Source: Atriophallophorus winterbourni
Lineage: Eukaryota > Platyhelminthes > Trematoda > Plagiorchiida > Microphallidae
NCBI GenBank assembly: GCA_013407085.1
Contig: JACCGJ010014770.1
Coordinates: 1 to 64,000, forward strand
Reading direction: 5' to 3'
DNA length: 64,000 nucleotides
The translations under genes were made by a program, and so were the position numbers. This document shows, in pieces, positions 1 through 13,528 of the stretch. Under the pieces are notes generated by a model. The model was not told the origin of the DNA. It saw nothing but the letters and a program-made list of their open reading frames with translations, and did not search any database. Position 1 is the first letter of the stretch; each line of letters starts with the position of its first letter.

Positions 1-2079
1 AATGCTTATTAATGAACCGGTATCACAAAAACACAAAGATGGGTTTCTCATATAACATGAAAACAAATATAAAAACGAATATACAGTATTATTACTGAAA
101 TTAGTTCCCATCAGTTTTTCTACTTGTTTTTTTATGGAAATGTTCAAAACGTTTAGAGAACAACGGACCATCAAGTAGCTGTATAAGCATATGAATTCAA
201 TTTGGTTATACTTCTATGCAGGTAAATGTTTTTCCTTGTGCCTCAGTTTTCATAATCCATTTTGGCATTCTTCACAACTCATCGGCTAATTTTCAGATTT
301 TCAGATTTTAGATTGCAAACGTTTTTATGTTCAAAATTATTGTGATCTATGTCATGTTTCTGCTCACGGAATGAATCCAAGAAAGTAAAAAGACATCAAT
401 TTCAGATCTCATGAATCGCACGTGATGCTTATATGAGCTCAGCTCGTCAAAACACTGTGCGAACCATGTGTGAATATTTTTTATTCAAATCACGAAATAG
501 GTTTGATCTAAGCAAAATTGTCTCCTGCGTATAAACTTTTTTCAATTGATACACTGAAAGGGGATTTTGAAACGTCAGAGATAATTGTACGTATTAATGC
601 TGCGTAGGTAGAAAACATATAGAACGTATTAGAAAATTAATCCAAACATGCAACCATTAAACTGTAATCCACGTCAATGGTATCGACACCGAGTATCCAG
701 AAAGCCGACGGGCACACTATGAATTGAAAATGTTCATAACTTGTGTTCGTTTTAAGCAAAAAAAGATGGGAATGCACCAGATTTATTAAAGTAGGTTTCG
801 AATTGCTATTCATGCCGTCAGGAAATGAATTATTCTCTGGTTATTTGAAGAAGGGATACTATGTATTCAAGATGCAGAAGGCGCAACTATCTGGTTGCAA
901 TTTTGTGAAATATTATCGCTAGTAGTTTTGATTGGATATCGCGCAAGGCAATTTTGTCAAAATCTTTGAGCACTGTGGCTCACCGCATGTTTCAACCGCT
1001 GTGCCACCTCTGCTCCGATCAGGCCCCATGTAATTTATATGAGAAACAAGGATACTCTTTTGATGGAAACGAGAAATATCCAACAATATTATCTTTCAAT
1101 GGTTTCAGAAAAAGTTGTTGTGAATTTTTTTGCGCATAGCTTCTAAAATCATTCAATTATTGTAATGATCGTATTCGATATTAACTTCTTATTGTTGAAA
1201 TCAATTTCGAATAAGCTTCAATTCTAATTGCAACAAAAAAATTTAGAGTTGATTAAATTTCAAGCGGTGAAAATAATTTATACAATTTGTACAATTGATT
1301 GTCAGGCTGCCCTTATTTGATTTTTCTGACTCGATTATCATGAGACATAGAGAATATATTCTATGTCTAATTGAGAGAATCATTCAACCTAACACTGATA
1401 CAAGTGAGAATCGATAGCATATTCACATTCCTGCTTATGTATGAAAGGATTTCAGTACAGCGCACTTCACATTTCTATGTGAAATGTTCACACAACTCTA
1501 GCCAGTGTACCTACTTGGTATTTGCAAAAAATTGATTAGTACAAATATATCTCCAATGCTCACTATACTTACCGCCACGTGATTTGGAACTGTGCACAAC
1601 TTAATATTGTTTGTTCAATAGGTTTTTATGGAATTTCTACACGTGGTTCGCTAGCATTCATGTGGGAGCAGTAGCTGTTAACATAAGCATGGACAGCATT
1701 TTATGCACGCTCCTCAATTGTCAATTTCTGTATTGTCTTTGATAGCCCTGATTTGTCTAGATGTGAGTTCTTAAGCAAAATATTTCTACAGAGGTTGTTT
1801 GGACCCTTTTGGTAAATAAATTACTGATAGTATGAGCAATGAAACTGACAGGATACATAAGTTATTGTTCTGCTCAGAAAATTCATGCAATGTATCTGCC
1901 AAGTATAAATTAACTTTACAATAATCTTCCGGTTTCTTGAAAGCGAACGGTTGCAGATCAAAATTTTTAATGCTCAACAATCTAATTTCCAATATTACTG
2001 CACGTACAGTAGATTGCAGATTTCTTATCAGTGCTAATTGTAATTTGGATGAACCGGTGTTAGGCAACTACTGGAATCG
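1..2079. other. AT-rich stretch without a recognised gene
   Basis: No retroelement protein motif, splice-bounded exon or repeat shared with the rest of the window was seen. A 93-codon open frame on the minus strand (2067-1786) and a 61-codon one on the plus strand (954-1139) match no family I know and lack convincing splice sites, so they are not called. Confidence 0.4.
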
Positions 2080-2179
2080 GAAGACGCACAGATAGGCTGA
2101 TTCATATCAACATTATTCATTCAATCGGCTAACGCAACGTGCTCGCTCGTCAAGCCGAAAGCTAACAAATTTAGGTTTA

Positions 2180-2345
2180 TTTTTAAAAGGAAACAGCCAA
2201 TGAGCTAGGCCATGCAGTCATTTGGGCCTGCGGTTGGTTAAGGAATTAGACAACCATATTTGAGGGTCTTGTAAATATATAAATCGGTTGTTGTTTTCCA
2301 ATAAAATATTGTTCGAAGTTGAATCGTTTCTTCGTTGTTTCGGAA
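2180..2345 (+). repeat. possible LTR-like promoter/polyadenylation segment
   Basis: The segment has a TATA-like run (2274-2282), an AATAAA (2301-2306) and a T-rich stretch followed by an ATTTGGAGCAGTGG-like boundary. This order (TATA, AATAAA, then a primer-site-like TGG) recalls the R/U5 part of a solo LTR. No second LTR, gag or pol was found nearby, so it may simply be AT-rich host DNA. Confidence 0.15.
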
Positions 2346-2420
2346 TTTGGAGCAGTGGAATCTCAAGTGTATTTTACGTACGTGTTTAACGAGTAGACAT
2401 TTGAGGAACCACTAGGTAAC

Positions 2421-3540
2421 CAGCTTCACAACAACTGTTGCTAGGCAGGAATTTACCTTCAAAATCAGCTTGAGACTAATCCTTTATAACTCTTAATAGG
2501 ATTTTGTGTCTTGGTCATCATCTTGAGAGTTCACTTGATGAGTTCACATGTGCTGGCATCGTGATAAATAAGATGTAGTCCTTTCGCAAGATTATGATTT
2601 TTGGGCGTTGTCAGTTGCTTCTCGGCGTAATTATCCAACACATTAGGCAAGCATCACACAATACAATTATACAACCTGTGCGACCGCAGTCAAATACATT
2701 TTACCTCCCGAATCGAATGATGCAGTCATTCAAAACGCTGTACAACATTTGATGTACATTGGAGGCCTACAATAGACTGGAGGTCGCCAAGCACAAGATA
2801 CAATCTAACAAATATACATAAATAACAATGGCATCTGGTGATTACAATAGACTTTTTGATATGAAATAATCGGGCAAATAGAGTTAATTGGGTTTCTATG
2901 AAAATTAATAAGTAGAACTTCGACGGAATATTACTTAGAAAATTGGATTCCCTATTGTTCTTATTCTTGAATCGTGTTACTTTCGTTTTATGCAGTTAGT
3001 AATAAGAACTACTAATTACCGTCACATAACTCAGCTGAAGATAAACCCTCATCTTTAACCTCCACTATGGTTACAAACTATCATGGAAAAGGCATCAGTA
3101 GTCAACATCGAAACAAATCGAACACGTGTCCCGTTAGTCAGCCCGAAGTCAACATCGTACCTTTAGCTCTTACGACGGTCTGGTTGTTGAAATATATAAC
3201 ATACGCACTTTCTGCGTAGGCAACAAATAGCTCTGCGTATTGAAATAACCTGGCTTACATTTCAGCACACCACCATGCAGGATACTAATTTCCGATTATG
3301 GGGATAATAATACGGGAATCAACAGTTATCAGAATATATATTGTCACCATGGGGCTGCCTCAGATGATGGGACAGTTCTTCATGTATCATTGGATGTGTA
3401 CCTGATGCATCAAGCTGGCCAGCATAAAGTCAATAATTTGTGATTCGCCAATGTATTATATCATCAGTACGGACATGTTGATTAAGAACCAACAGCAATG
3501 CACACTCTATTTTGCTCATCAGCAAAACAAACAGTAACAC
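2421..3540. other. no recognised feature
   Basis: AT-rich DNA with short, unrelated open frames on both strands. No repeat family of this window was recognised here. Confidence 0.4.
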
Positions 3541-3544
3541 ACAG

Positions 3545-4370
3545 TTAAGCTTTGAACTTGGGAACATGGAACACTAAGTCCATTTTTCCTAGAATTCATA
3601 ACGACGTCTGGAACTTCAAAGACGTCATAATTTCAGTTGTTATTAACAACTAGCTAAAGAGGTTGGAGGTCGACGTGGATGCCACGCAAGAGACGTGTCT
3701 ACTACACACTAGTATCTTAACAAAAGGAGACACGTCACCGCCAATTCGTCTACCTTGGCCAAGCAGTGTTTCAAAGGTGGTGGCAGGACAAAGGACATAG
3801 TTTGCCAGAAGCGGCAAAGCAGGATTACGCGTTCATAGCTTTGAAACCAATGTGGGAGTAGTCAGAAGGTTCCATCAAAAAACGCACGAAACTCCGTATA
3901 TTCAGAAGCAACGTCAAATCCGTGCTACTCTATGGATCGGAAACCTGGCGAGTGACAGCAAAGTCTTCTGGCCGCTTGCAATCAATCCACAATAATTGCC
4001 TTCGTCGAATTATAGGGGTAAATGGCCAGAAAAGATAAGGAATCAAGACCGGTGGCAGATTGCTGCTGAGGACCCGATCGCCCAGCAGATCAGTAGAAGA
4101 AAGTGGAGATGGGTTAGGCACACCTTCCGAAAACCTTATGATGACATCACGCGTCATGCTCTGGTATGGAACCCAATCGGGAGGTGACGGGTCGGACGCC
4201 CAAGGCTATCTTGGAAGCGCTCGTGTGAAGAGGAAATCCGCAAGTGTGGACTTAAATGGAACGACATCAAACTGGCTGCTATGGACAGACCAAACTGGAG
4301 ACAAGTTGCCGAGGCCCTATGTTCCTCCAGGAACTCAAGGGATTAAGTCAAGTAAGTCAAGTTATATGAT
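3545..4370 (+). pseudogene. RTE-type LINE, internally deleted (endonuclease start joined to RT C-terminus)
   Basis: The left part (about 3545-3740) reads as a decayed endonuclease N-terminus: an LGTWNTKSIF-like start and an EVDVDATQETCL-like motif, matching the GTWNVRTL and QETRL motifs of RTE endonucleases. At about 3830 it jumps to the C-terminal RT region: ALKP, then a TKLRIF/NVKSVLLYGSETWR block, a CLRRIIG motif and an RWVRHTFRKP block, in several frames. The RT catalytic core is missing. The 3' end at 4343-4367 carries short AAGTC-type repeats, the simple tail expected of RTE elements. It is a dead copy with frameshifts. A sister copy with the same internal join lies at 62.86-63.37 kb. 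Confidence 0.8.
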
Positions 4371-4379
4371 TCTGTAATC

Positions 4380-6520
4380 CATTAATTCTTTATTATGTGT
4401 ACTGGTGCTAACAACGTCCGCTGACCGATTGTTTGCCTAATCCGTGTGCACATCAGTGGTTATGCACGTTAATCCAAATCTGATGCAGAATCCAACACCA
4501 GATTGTGGAGTTATCTGTCCCATCCACATTGTTCACATACCGATCTGTGAATCTTGTAAGGCTATTTCAGTCCGTTGCGAAAACTTTGTTTCAAAATGTT
4601 GAGCACCATTGCAGCGGTGCTTCTAATAAGAAAGCATATCATCAATAATTCGAGAATAACGTCTCAGTCTACTCTCGCACCTCGGTGCAGATAACACTAA
4701 GCGAACCTACTTTCGAGGCAACTTCGATGTGAACTAATTCGGCTTAAAGGCGATTTAACACTCTCCTAGTTGCCGTGTTGCAGCAATTCAACCTTATCAA
4801 GAGCATGTTTTTCCAACACATAAAAGTATAATCTTGCGATTCTCATTTATATTTGAATTCCTAAAGGCATTGCAGAAATAACAAAAAATATGAATATTTA
4901 TTGTGGTTCACCAGCCTCTAGTTAGAAAATAATGTCTTGCATGGTGGATAAATATTCTTGAGGATAAATATCGTGTGAAGTTGCCTAATTAATTTATATA
5001 GGCGCTTTGTAGGTTGAAATTTCTACGCATAAATATAAACAATTTTTAACTCGAAATCCTTTTAGTACATATTTGTACAACGTCTGACTGTAGGGTGTTC
5101 TATATAAAACAAAAGCACAATGAATAAAAGTGACCGTGGCTATAAAAGGTTTCCAAGAGGATTTATCACAGAGCAACGAAAATTGTGGTTTTTCTTCGCA
5201 ACCTCCATTACGGCGATTAATTGTTGCATCTTAATTATGATACACTGAATTGCAGATGGGTTCGAGTTTTTCTAATCTTCACCTATGGAATACTGAAGTC
5301 AAAGATTCATAATCTGATACATCTATTTGCCTGTGCTCAAGCCATGCCACATTCATCCAAACTTGGCATTGGATACTCATCATTTTCACCGGAACTGTCG
5401 TCGGTAACTTATATTCACCGTCCGTTTGTTTTTTATACTACTCCTTACAGGATATTTGTATGCTCGGTAATTCCAGCCTACAACTCAATTATATAACTTA
5501 TTTGTGCAACGTATGCTAATGTATGTTTGCCATCATACCGAGTCAATGCAAGACATTATTTTCTAACATCAAAAACTGTCGATCTTCATAATGCCTCAAT
5601 TTTGTATATTTACATAGCCTTGATAAATATATCTTATTGTGCTTTACAATTACAAGATTTTATTACCAATAATTTCTGAATATTGAATAGTGCTAAAATG
5701 GACAAATGGATATTTTTCAAGAAACACATGAAGCCATTTTCAAAATGTGCTCACAATGTAATGACGGAAATATTACTAAGGGACGCTTGTTTTATATCAC
5801 CCGTATTTGTAGCCAACCTTCACAAAGAACTCGTCAGGTGCAAACTGAGAAATACTTGTAATTTTGCATGTTGGGTGTTCTGTGTTGAGCCATAACATAT
5901 AGACATTTCACGAGAAATATCAAAGCAAATGTGTCATCTTTGCCATGACAAAACGTAACGAAACGCAAAGAATATAACCGGGCAAATTTATTACATCGGT
6001 AAAGGTTTAACTTTTTTAGGCAAAAGCATAACATATCAAGGACAGTTTTTATTTGACACCGTTCGTTCGTGGACAGCAAGCTAATTTTTAAATTTTACTC
6101 AATCTGATGTTGTTCGCAGAGTGCGATCGTTTTTAGTTATCCATTAATTCAATCCAGTGTAATTTGTTATAAATTAGAGGTGGTGGTCTGAGTGACAAGT
6201 GAACACGTTCCCTTCTCTAAATAATCCACCTGTCTGACAAAAAGTCTGTCTCAGAAGTTAATATCGAACTGATCAAACACATTTTTTTCAAATCAATTAT
6301 CATGATAATACCTTAATGTTGGTGACAGATGCGGCGGATTAGCAGTAAGAAAAACGAACTTCAAACAAAATCATTTGATGCTAAAATAAAAGGATGTTTC
6401 TAACAGTAATAAATTCAACCAGAAATATATTACAATTGCAGGCATCAAGGAAATCGTTTACAATGAGTGTTACTGTGAAACAGTTATGGTTAAATTGAAA
6501 TTGAAATAATCGCTTCTCAT
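4380..6520. other. no recognised feature
   Basis: AT-rich stretch. Weak similarity between the reverse complement of 5076-5140 and 5399-5470 was noticed but is too diverged to call a family. No exon with good splice sites was seen. Confidence 0.35.
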
Positions 6521-6523
6521 ACA

Positions 6524-6712
6524 TTTCCATCACACACACGTACCACGACCGGATTCGTGCTGTTTGCATTCATTAGGTAAAGACAGTAGGATCAAAATCC
6601 GCATGCGATTGAAACAGTGGAAGAATTGTGAATATGTTGCGCTTGTATGTCACTCATTAGGTAAGGTTGATACAACCAACCTGTTCAATCATATGTGCCC
6701 AAAAGCATATAG
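6524..6712 (-). repeat. hammerhead-unit repeat copy (b-type)
   Basis: Read on the minus strand, this matches the unit at 21480-21650. The shared blocks are a CATGCG/AAACATTGGAAGAATGG-like block, a GCGCTTGTATG block, and the hammerhead-like element at its left edge. It is separated from other units and is a diverged fossil. Confidence 0.6.
6541..6580 (-). ncRNA. degenerate hammerhead ribozyme motif (b-type)
   Basis: On the minus strand the core reads CUAAUGA (6576-6570), one change from CUGAUGA. A stem II ATGC/GCAC around AAACA follows, then GAAU instead of GAAA, then CCGGUC and GUGG. G5 and the GAAA tract are mutated, so self-cleavage is unlikely. The stem III CCGGU and the GUC cleavage triplet are kept, which shows the ancestral b-type sequence. 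Confidence 0.5.
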
Positions 6713-6964
6713 ATAGGATTTAAACCCATGATCATGAAGAAAAATGTTTATTTCACCGCAGTTCCGGCTTGGGATGTGTCATGGAACTGATTGCAAATGA
6801 GCATGTTTGTTAAAAAAATACTGAAAAGAAATTTATATGCTATTTTAGAGCAGTTTCAAGGTAACGTTCCGGACCACGAACACGTGGATCTTACCAACAT
6901 GATCCAACAGTGACATACGAGCTCAAAGTTTCTAAATAATAACTGCTAGTAATGCCGCTCACGG

Positions 6965-8905
6965 CATGTATGATGTGATCAAGAGAGCCATTGGTCCAAA
7001 CAAACTTAAAACGGATCCCATTGAATCTGCATCTGGGGACCCGATTGTGGACAAAACTCAGCAGATGAAAAGATGGGTAGAGCACTTCTTTTCTCTCTAC
7101 TCTAGGGACAGTAAGGATTTACCACATGTATTTAAAAATGTCAAGCGGTTGCTGACCATTGAATATCTAGATACTCCCCCTACTATTGATGAGATCAATA
7201 GAGCAATCGACCTGGTGACGACGGAATTCCACCTGAGCTCATTAGATGCTGTAGAGCAGCATTATTACAACCGCTTCACCATTTGCTTTTTCATTGCTGG
7301 CAGAAGGAGTGTGTCCCACAAGAGTACGCGACACAAAGATCATCACGCTATTTAAGAATAAGGTTGACAGAGGCAACTGCAACAATTACAGGGGAATCTC
7401 CCTTCTGAATGTTGTAGGCAAATTGTTTGCTAAAGTCTTACAGATCCGGCTGCAAGTTTTAGCTGATAGAATTTACTCCGAATCTCAATGTGGCTTCCAC
7501 AAGGGAAGATCAATCGTTGACATGATCTTCTCACTGAGACAACTTCAAGAAAAGTGTCGGGAACAGCGTATGCCATTATACGCTGTTTTTATTGATTTAA
7601 CGAAGGCCCTTCGAATACGTCAGCGGGAGGTCTTTTCAAAATGCTTATTTGATATGTGCCCACCAAACTGCTAAGCTCGTTATTTCGTTCCACTAGGCAT
7701 GAAGGGTCAGTCCAGTGTAACGTTTCAGCTTCAGAAGCCCTTGAAATTCGCCCGAGGCGTCAAAAAAAGGTTGTTCTTGCTCCCACCGCTGTTCAGCATT
7801 ATTTTGCTCTGACTTCTAAGCACGGCTTCAGGACGAGGGACAGAAGGGATTTACCTACGCACGCGAAAAAGTGATGGCAAGCTGTTCTACCTAAAACCGT
7901 CTTGAGAGCACAACCAAGCACAGAAATGTGCTAATCCGTGGACTACTGTTTGCTTGACGATGCAGCTTATTGTCGCTTCCAAGAGAAACTTCAGTCTCTA
8001 ATGGACTGTTTTTCGTCGGCATGCAAAGACTTTGGGCTAACAATCAGCATGAGCAAGACCGAAGTCCTTGGTCAAGGGACTGTATCGCCTCCCATCATAA
8101 CTGTTGGAAACTGTCAGCTTGAATCAGTACACATCAGTTCACATACCTTTGTTCAACCATTGCGGATAAACTCTCGCTAGACACGGAGATTGATAATCGG
8201 ATTGGCAGAACAGCAGTCATTCTGTCCCGTTTGAACTCTCGTGTTTGGGGTAACTGCAAGCTGACTGTAAAGACAAAAATCATGGTATACAGCGCGTGCG
8301 TACTAAATGCTTTATTGGATGGACAGAGTGACTAATGCTGAAGTGCTTTAAAAAGCTGGTGTACAGAGCATGTTCACTCTATTACGTCAACGCCGCCTGC
8401 GGTGGCTTGGTCATGTCTACAGAATAGAAAATGGTCGTATTCCGAAAGATCTACTCTATGGTGAGTTGTAACTAGGAAGTCGACCATTGGGCAGATCGCA
8501 CTTGCGGTACAAAGACGTTTGCAAAAGAGATATGAAAGCTCTTGGCATTGACCAGGCGAGTTACGAAGAACTTGCTCTTGACCGCTTACATTGGAGGCAC
8601 TGTGTAAAGCGTTGGCTGCAAGCTGTGGAGGAGCAGATAGAGTTCTTGGCTGCTGAACTCAGATCACGCCGCCGGCGTGCAACTGACGCAATACAACCAA
8701 GTTGTGATTTTTTGCCAGCGCTGCAGGAGAGATTGTTCCTCCCGAATCAGACTGTTTAGTCATTCCAAAAGCTGCAAAGCTTGAACATTCACGCGATTGT
8801 GTTGTACATCCATGGTGGACATCGACGGAAGGAGGCCAACATTCAGTAATGCCGCACACGGACATGCCAAAACCAATGAATCTTTTCGAAAAATGGTAAA
8901 ATTGT
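6965..8905 (+). pseudogene. RTE-like LINE reverse transcriptase, decayed, RT to 3' end
   Basis: Successive frames give, in order, the pre-RT region (6966-7230), the RT palm NNYRGISLLNVVGKLFAKVL (about 7380-7440), QCGFHKGRS (about 7488), VFIDLTKAL (about 7587), FADDAAYC (about 7950), LTISMSKTEV (about 8038), LLRQRRLRWLGHVYR (about 8380) and a GRSHLRYKDVCKRDMKALGID block (8487 on). In the sister copies the last block ends in a Cys/His finger; here that finger is disrupted. Stops and frameshifts occur throughout, and about 100 bases before the LLRQRRLRWLGH motif are missing compared with the copy at 60.06 kb. The 3' end near 8850 has the GGAGGCCAACAT sequence shared by other copies. This is an RNA-templated mobile element relic, not a host gene. 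Confidence 0.85.
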
Positions 8906-8919
8906 AATGTTATACGCAA

Positions 8920-9640
8920 TTGTCAGTTACGCTCATTTAACATCCTTCGATGAACAAATATTTACATCTTGCTATCGAAATGTCTTTTCCCCCCACACCC
9001 ATCTTATAGACTGAAATAATATGCTAATTTATTTTTAGTGGACAGGCGTTAAATCAACTGAAGTCTGCTGTTTTGATAATTCTCGCGATGACGTTATTGC
9101 CCATCATCCTACTTTGTTGCTTATTACACATATTTGCAGTATAAGTTTTTAAGCTTTCCGGAGTGTCGCTTTCTCTACGGCAACCGACACACCTAGCCAA
9201 TGCCATCCGCTTGCTCTGCACGTTTTCGTATTCATAATGCCACATTGCGTTGTAACATCGGTATGAAAATGCGAAGTAATACACTTTGTTATTCGTGGAT
9301 CTAGTAGTTCGAATATGAGCATTGCTTCAGAGATCTGAGCACGGAACCATTCATTGATGTATACAGTTCTTGTTCCAAACACGCAGAGAGATCCTCCTGG
9401 AATACTGCGTTTTGCTTCCCGCTACACACGGATTCTTACAATAGTTCGAAAGAAGTCGTCGGGCATTCAGATGTGGACAGACGAGGCTTTGCTAATAATG
9501 GAGTTAAGTTTCTCCCACCGCATATGCTGTATGGATGAGATGTAGTGCAGAATTCCCAGGACACCATATGCGATAGCGACACCTACGATAGCTTCGTCGT
9601 TTGGACATAATGGACAATGATCGTATTCAAAATGATCAGG
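8920..9640. other. no recognised feature
   Basis: Open frames exist on both strands (for example minus 9382-9149) but none resembles a known family or has a convincing splice context. Confidence 0.3.
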
Positions 9641-9960
9641 AAGTTGGCGCTTCAGCAGAACGCACTTGCATTAAAGAAACGTTTGGAAAAGAGATATATA
9701 CCATATTGACATTGAACATACAATCTAGAAACAAATTTCTCTTACCCGATCACTTTGAGCCTTGTGTAAAGCGTCCTCTCTAAGAGCGAATACAGTATTT
9801 AGCTAATCATCCTTTCTTAAAACATTAGTGTAAAACTAACGTTGATTGATCGAATACTGTTCATCGCTGTGGTTGCTGCGGGAGAGATTGCTAATCATGA
9901 ATCTGAATTTTTAGTGATATGAAACGCTATGGACACAAAATTGCTATTTGCTTATGATAT
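9640..9960 (+). repeat. 3' relic of the RTE-like LINE
   Basis: It holds a CACTTTGAGCCTTGTGTAAA segment like the GGAGGCATTGTGTAAAGCG of the 60.4 kb copy. Further on come GATCGAATACTGTTCATCGC, a GCTGCGGGAGAGATTG block and a GATATGAAACGCTA block, which match the 3' portion of the same LINE family (compare 58.73 kb and the reverse strand near 53.22-53.52 kb). It is heavily decayed. Confidence 0.5.
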
Positions 9961-10129
9961 ATAATCATACTCGACATAGACGGATCGACGACAACACATC
10001 TTTCGTTGTGCAATTCTTCCGGCACTCATATCCAAAGATTTATGATAATAGAACATTGCGGGTTTCCCATCAGATGAATGTGTTATGAATGTTCCGTTAA
10101 TCTTCTGGTGACACTGCATTTATCTGATA

Positions 10130-10460
10130 GTTGTTTTGGAGGCCGCAACCTGTTAAAGTCCACCACAAATAAATTTCACAAGCGGGCAATTGTTTCATGC
10201 TCCACAGCTAATTAGATTATAACGATTCCGTTTCGAGAGGAAAAACTTCTCTCGCAGCGCTCTCAGCAATAGGCAGTATCCGGCAAATCGGCGAATGTTG
10301 CACGCTGTAAGCCGAAAGCAGTATTTCCTATTCTCCTGCTTAGACATGACGCTTTACAAAGTGCCTTCAATGTGAGCGGTCAAGAGCAGTTTCTTCCCAA
10401 CTCTTAAGGTCACTTGCAAACGCTTTTGTATCTTTATTGTAAACGTCTTTTGTATCGCCG
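10130..10460 (-). repeat. 3' relic of the RTE-like LINE
   Basis: Read on the minus strand, it carries blocks like CTCTTGACCGCTCACATTGA, GGCACTTTGTAAAGCGTC and a GGAGAATAGG segment corresponding to the C-terminus-coding part at 8560-8640 and 60460-60520. No frame is open for long. Confidence 0.5.
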
Positions 10461-11975
10461 TTGAAGTCTGCCAAATGATTTCCATTCTGATTTCAACTAG
10501 ATATTCAGTAGACTACTAGAGTCTATTACTTTCTAAAAATAATCAAAATTTAAATGATATTCAGGCCGACAAATCCCATCATCTCTAACGATAGTTGTTT
10601 AAATGTCGCACGCCGTTTTATCAATCAAACGAAAGATATTATTTCCCCATTTGAAACTTACAATTTCTGTAATTAATAGGGTCGTTTCAGGTAAGAAATT
10701 TAATTCTGCATAATTTTGCGTTTTCTTTAGGAGAGTCTCTTCTGATATATGCCTGTATGGTCCAGTTGAAAAAATTGAAACTAATCTAGCTAAAATTATT
10801 ATACTTTTGCGAAATATTATTTCTATTTGCAGTGCATTTAATGTAATTCATCTCTCGATATATGAACGAGATTATTCATGTGAAATCTCGAAAGCGAACT
10901 ATCCGCTGGAATACCTATTTCTATCAGTGGTTTTATATCACCGATAAATCTTGATGTTTTGTTTGTATTAGGTAAATGATTTGTATTTTCGTATAGACCT
11001 GACGTCTTACATAGATTACGCTGCAGTTGAACTCTTTCATTCAGACGAAAAACAAAATATTTAACTAATGATTGAGTTTATCTGTACTAATGCATAAAAA
11101 ATCTTGAGCTGCGAATTGAAGAATTCGAATCAATATTTTGTGCGTGAAATGTGATAGTGCCAGCGGAAGGGTAAACAATTGTCAATTGAAAAAATGTCTG
11201 AAATTTGTGAGTATTTGCGCGACTACCAATGTCAACAACGCTGAAAAATCGAAAGTAAATGATTAAGCTACGAATGTAATAAATACTAATAAATGTAATA
11301 TAAATAAAAAATATAAATATAATTAAAAAAATATTAGTACATATTTCGAGCTCAACTTACACAGACCAAACGAAATTCGAGCGTTTCCTGGTGATCGGAA
11401 ATATATAGTGAAATCTTATATTTCAAAAATATAATAATCATTCTATGAAAATCAAATATCTCATTTGACGGATTTTTTACATTTCATATAATAATCAGAA
11501 TTATTGCCGTACTAACCCTTAGATATCTCCCATGGGTTGTTCGCAAGTGACCATATATTGTTATTGAAATTATACAAAATTGTAACAAGTAACATTAATT
11601 TTGCAATGAGGGAAATAAAGATTTGCTACCAAATAGATTCGGAGGCAAACGATACTATTAATTGTTTGTGAAAGATATGCTTCTAATGCAACAAATTCCG
11701 TTAAAATAACTATACTATATAAAACTGAAATTTAAATTTTGGCGACATTTTTTAATCATGCTTGTTTGGTTCTATTAATAGGTAGATGGTCATAAGCGCA
11801 ACGTATACTGGTTGGCAGGATGGTGTTGAAAGCTTATAAGACTAATTAGTCTAAATTCTACGTAAACTATCTTAATCAGTGGCACTCAACAGTACGTCTG
11901 ATGCTCACAACTTTCCTATCTAACATGACACACTCAGTGAATTTTTTTAGACAACAACATTACATAGGGTAACCA
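10461..11975. other. AT-rich stretch without a recognised feature
   Basis: Includes a very A/T-rich run at 11270-11345 built from AATA/TAAA words. No gene, known repeat or RNA was recognised. Confidence 0.4.
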
Positions 11976-12075
11976 TTGTAATATGCTGCTCCCACGCAAT
12001 TACACACCACAATGGGTTACTTGCTGTTTGCGCTCAACTGGTTGAGACAGTAATATTAGGTTCGTTGAGCTTTAA
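11975..12075 (-). repeat. hammerhead-unit relic (a-type)
   Basis: On the minus strand the order is AACGAACCTAATATTACTGT, then TCTCAACC, a broken core (CAGTTGAGC), GCAAACAGC, AACCCATTGTGGTGTGTAA and GGGAGCAGCATATTAC. This parallels the order in the better copies: GAACCTAATCT, CTCCAC, the CUGAUGA core, GGCAAACAGCC, ACCGGTAGTGGTG, GGGGATGTGAGCAACACATTAC. The ribozyme core is no longer recognisable as functional. Confidence 0.5.
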
Positions 12076-13478
12076 AAAGAGTAGAAAATTAGTAAAATAG
12101 TTGAACTGCAATGCTCCTAATTGATATGCTACGGAAAACCGGGTATAATTATGTGATTCTGTGAATCGAGGTTTTCATATTCGCCAACATGAAAAACCGT
12201 GTTTAGGCAAGCGGTAATTTGGGGAACAAGAAGAATATTTAAGATTCAATTGGATCATTAAGTAACTTCAAATTAAACTTGATATTCTCCATACACTTTG
12301 CATGGATTGTTTACAATTTATAGGTTAAGTTTAACTAAAGAAATTTCACATAATCCACATACAAAAATGTTGCACTGAACCTAAAAATTGTATCTTTCAG
12401 AAATAATTCGTCTAATATTAAGAGGGTAGTTTCTGAAAAAGAAGATCACAACGCAGTTGATTAATAAAATCCCAAATTTCAGGCTACATCAATTGTGAAT
12501 CATACGTTCGTTGAGTACGGTATGTAAGCAAAACACGTTCCAATCACAGATAATTATTTTTATAGGGTATTGGGAGCAAATATTACATTTGATTAGACAT
12601 GAACAAACCTACAAATTCTTAAGTATTTGCTCCTACAGAAATTTAAACATTTAACCCGTGACGTAATAAAAAGCTCAAATGAAAGCCGCTTGCTTTGGTT
12701 GCACTAAAAGCTTAAAGCGCATCCCTCAGACTCAGTTTTACATAATACTCCACCATGTATCATTACGAATTTACGTCTCTATGTTAGCGTTTAGTTGAAT
12801 GTAAAATAACAGGTTCATATAACTAATCAATGACCGGTGGCTAAAAGCTAAATTGTAGCAGATTTCGTTTTTTTGGGCACGGAGTTTAACCTAGAACTCA
12901 AAGAAACAAAATGTTTTATTATCAGTTGCCACCTACCTTTATTTTCTTCTGTAGTTCCTGTTAAATTAATGAATAACACTGACTGTTACCGGGCATAAGC
13001 GTCAAGAATTTTAAATAGAGCATGGTAGTGAAATAATCTTTACGAACAACAAAATTAACAGCAACCTGATGAAATAGTATTAAAAATATGAAAAAGATAT
13101 CCGATCGAATACATGCTATAAATTACCGCAGAACTTTCCAGAAAATTGCGAAAGTTATGTCTACAATCAAATCGCGTGGGGAGATAATTACATAGTTTTA
13201 TCATCCTATCATTGGCCAACAAAAGAAAATACCAAACGCCTGAGTGCATGAAATCATGCTTCTTTGGCGCCTCGGCGAATTACGAAAATTTATCAAGTGC
13301 AGTAATTCAATTAGACGGAGCACTTCAGGCCAAAGGTTAAATGGATAATGACTTTAGACAGTCTTTGAGCAGCATTATGAAATACCCTCACTGCTAGCCA
13401 TATGCACTTGTTAAATCAATAAATATAGCATATAATGCCATACGCCGTTCCACAAACTGCCTTGGAGTTCATTTGTGA
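12076..13478. other. no recognised feature
   Basis: AT-rich, with only short open frames. No retroelement motif or splice-bounded exon was found. Confidence 0.4.
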
Positions 13479-13528
13479 AAATGCGAATTATCCCCAGTTT
13501 CAAAGCTCGCTGAAGCAAATGCTATTAT

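Noticed and set aside
1786..2067. 93-codon minus-strand frame as a gene
   Set aside because: No known motif, no signal peptide, no convincing splice or polyadenylation context.
4994..5470. A dispersed repeat linking 5076-5140 (minus) and 5399-5470 (plus)
   Set aside because: Similarity is short and patchy; it could be due to shared T-richness.
11260..11345. AT-rich run as an origin or scaffold-attachment site
   Set aside because: Base composition alone does not support a function in an already AT-rich genome.
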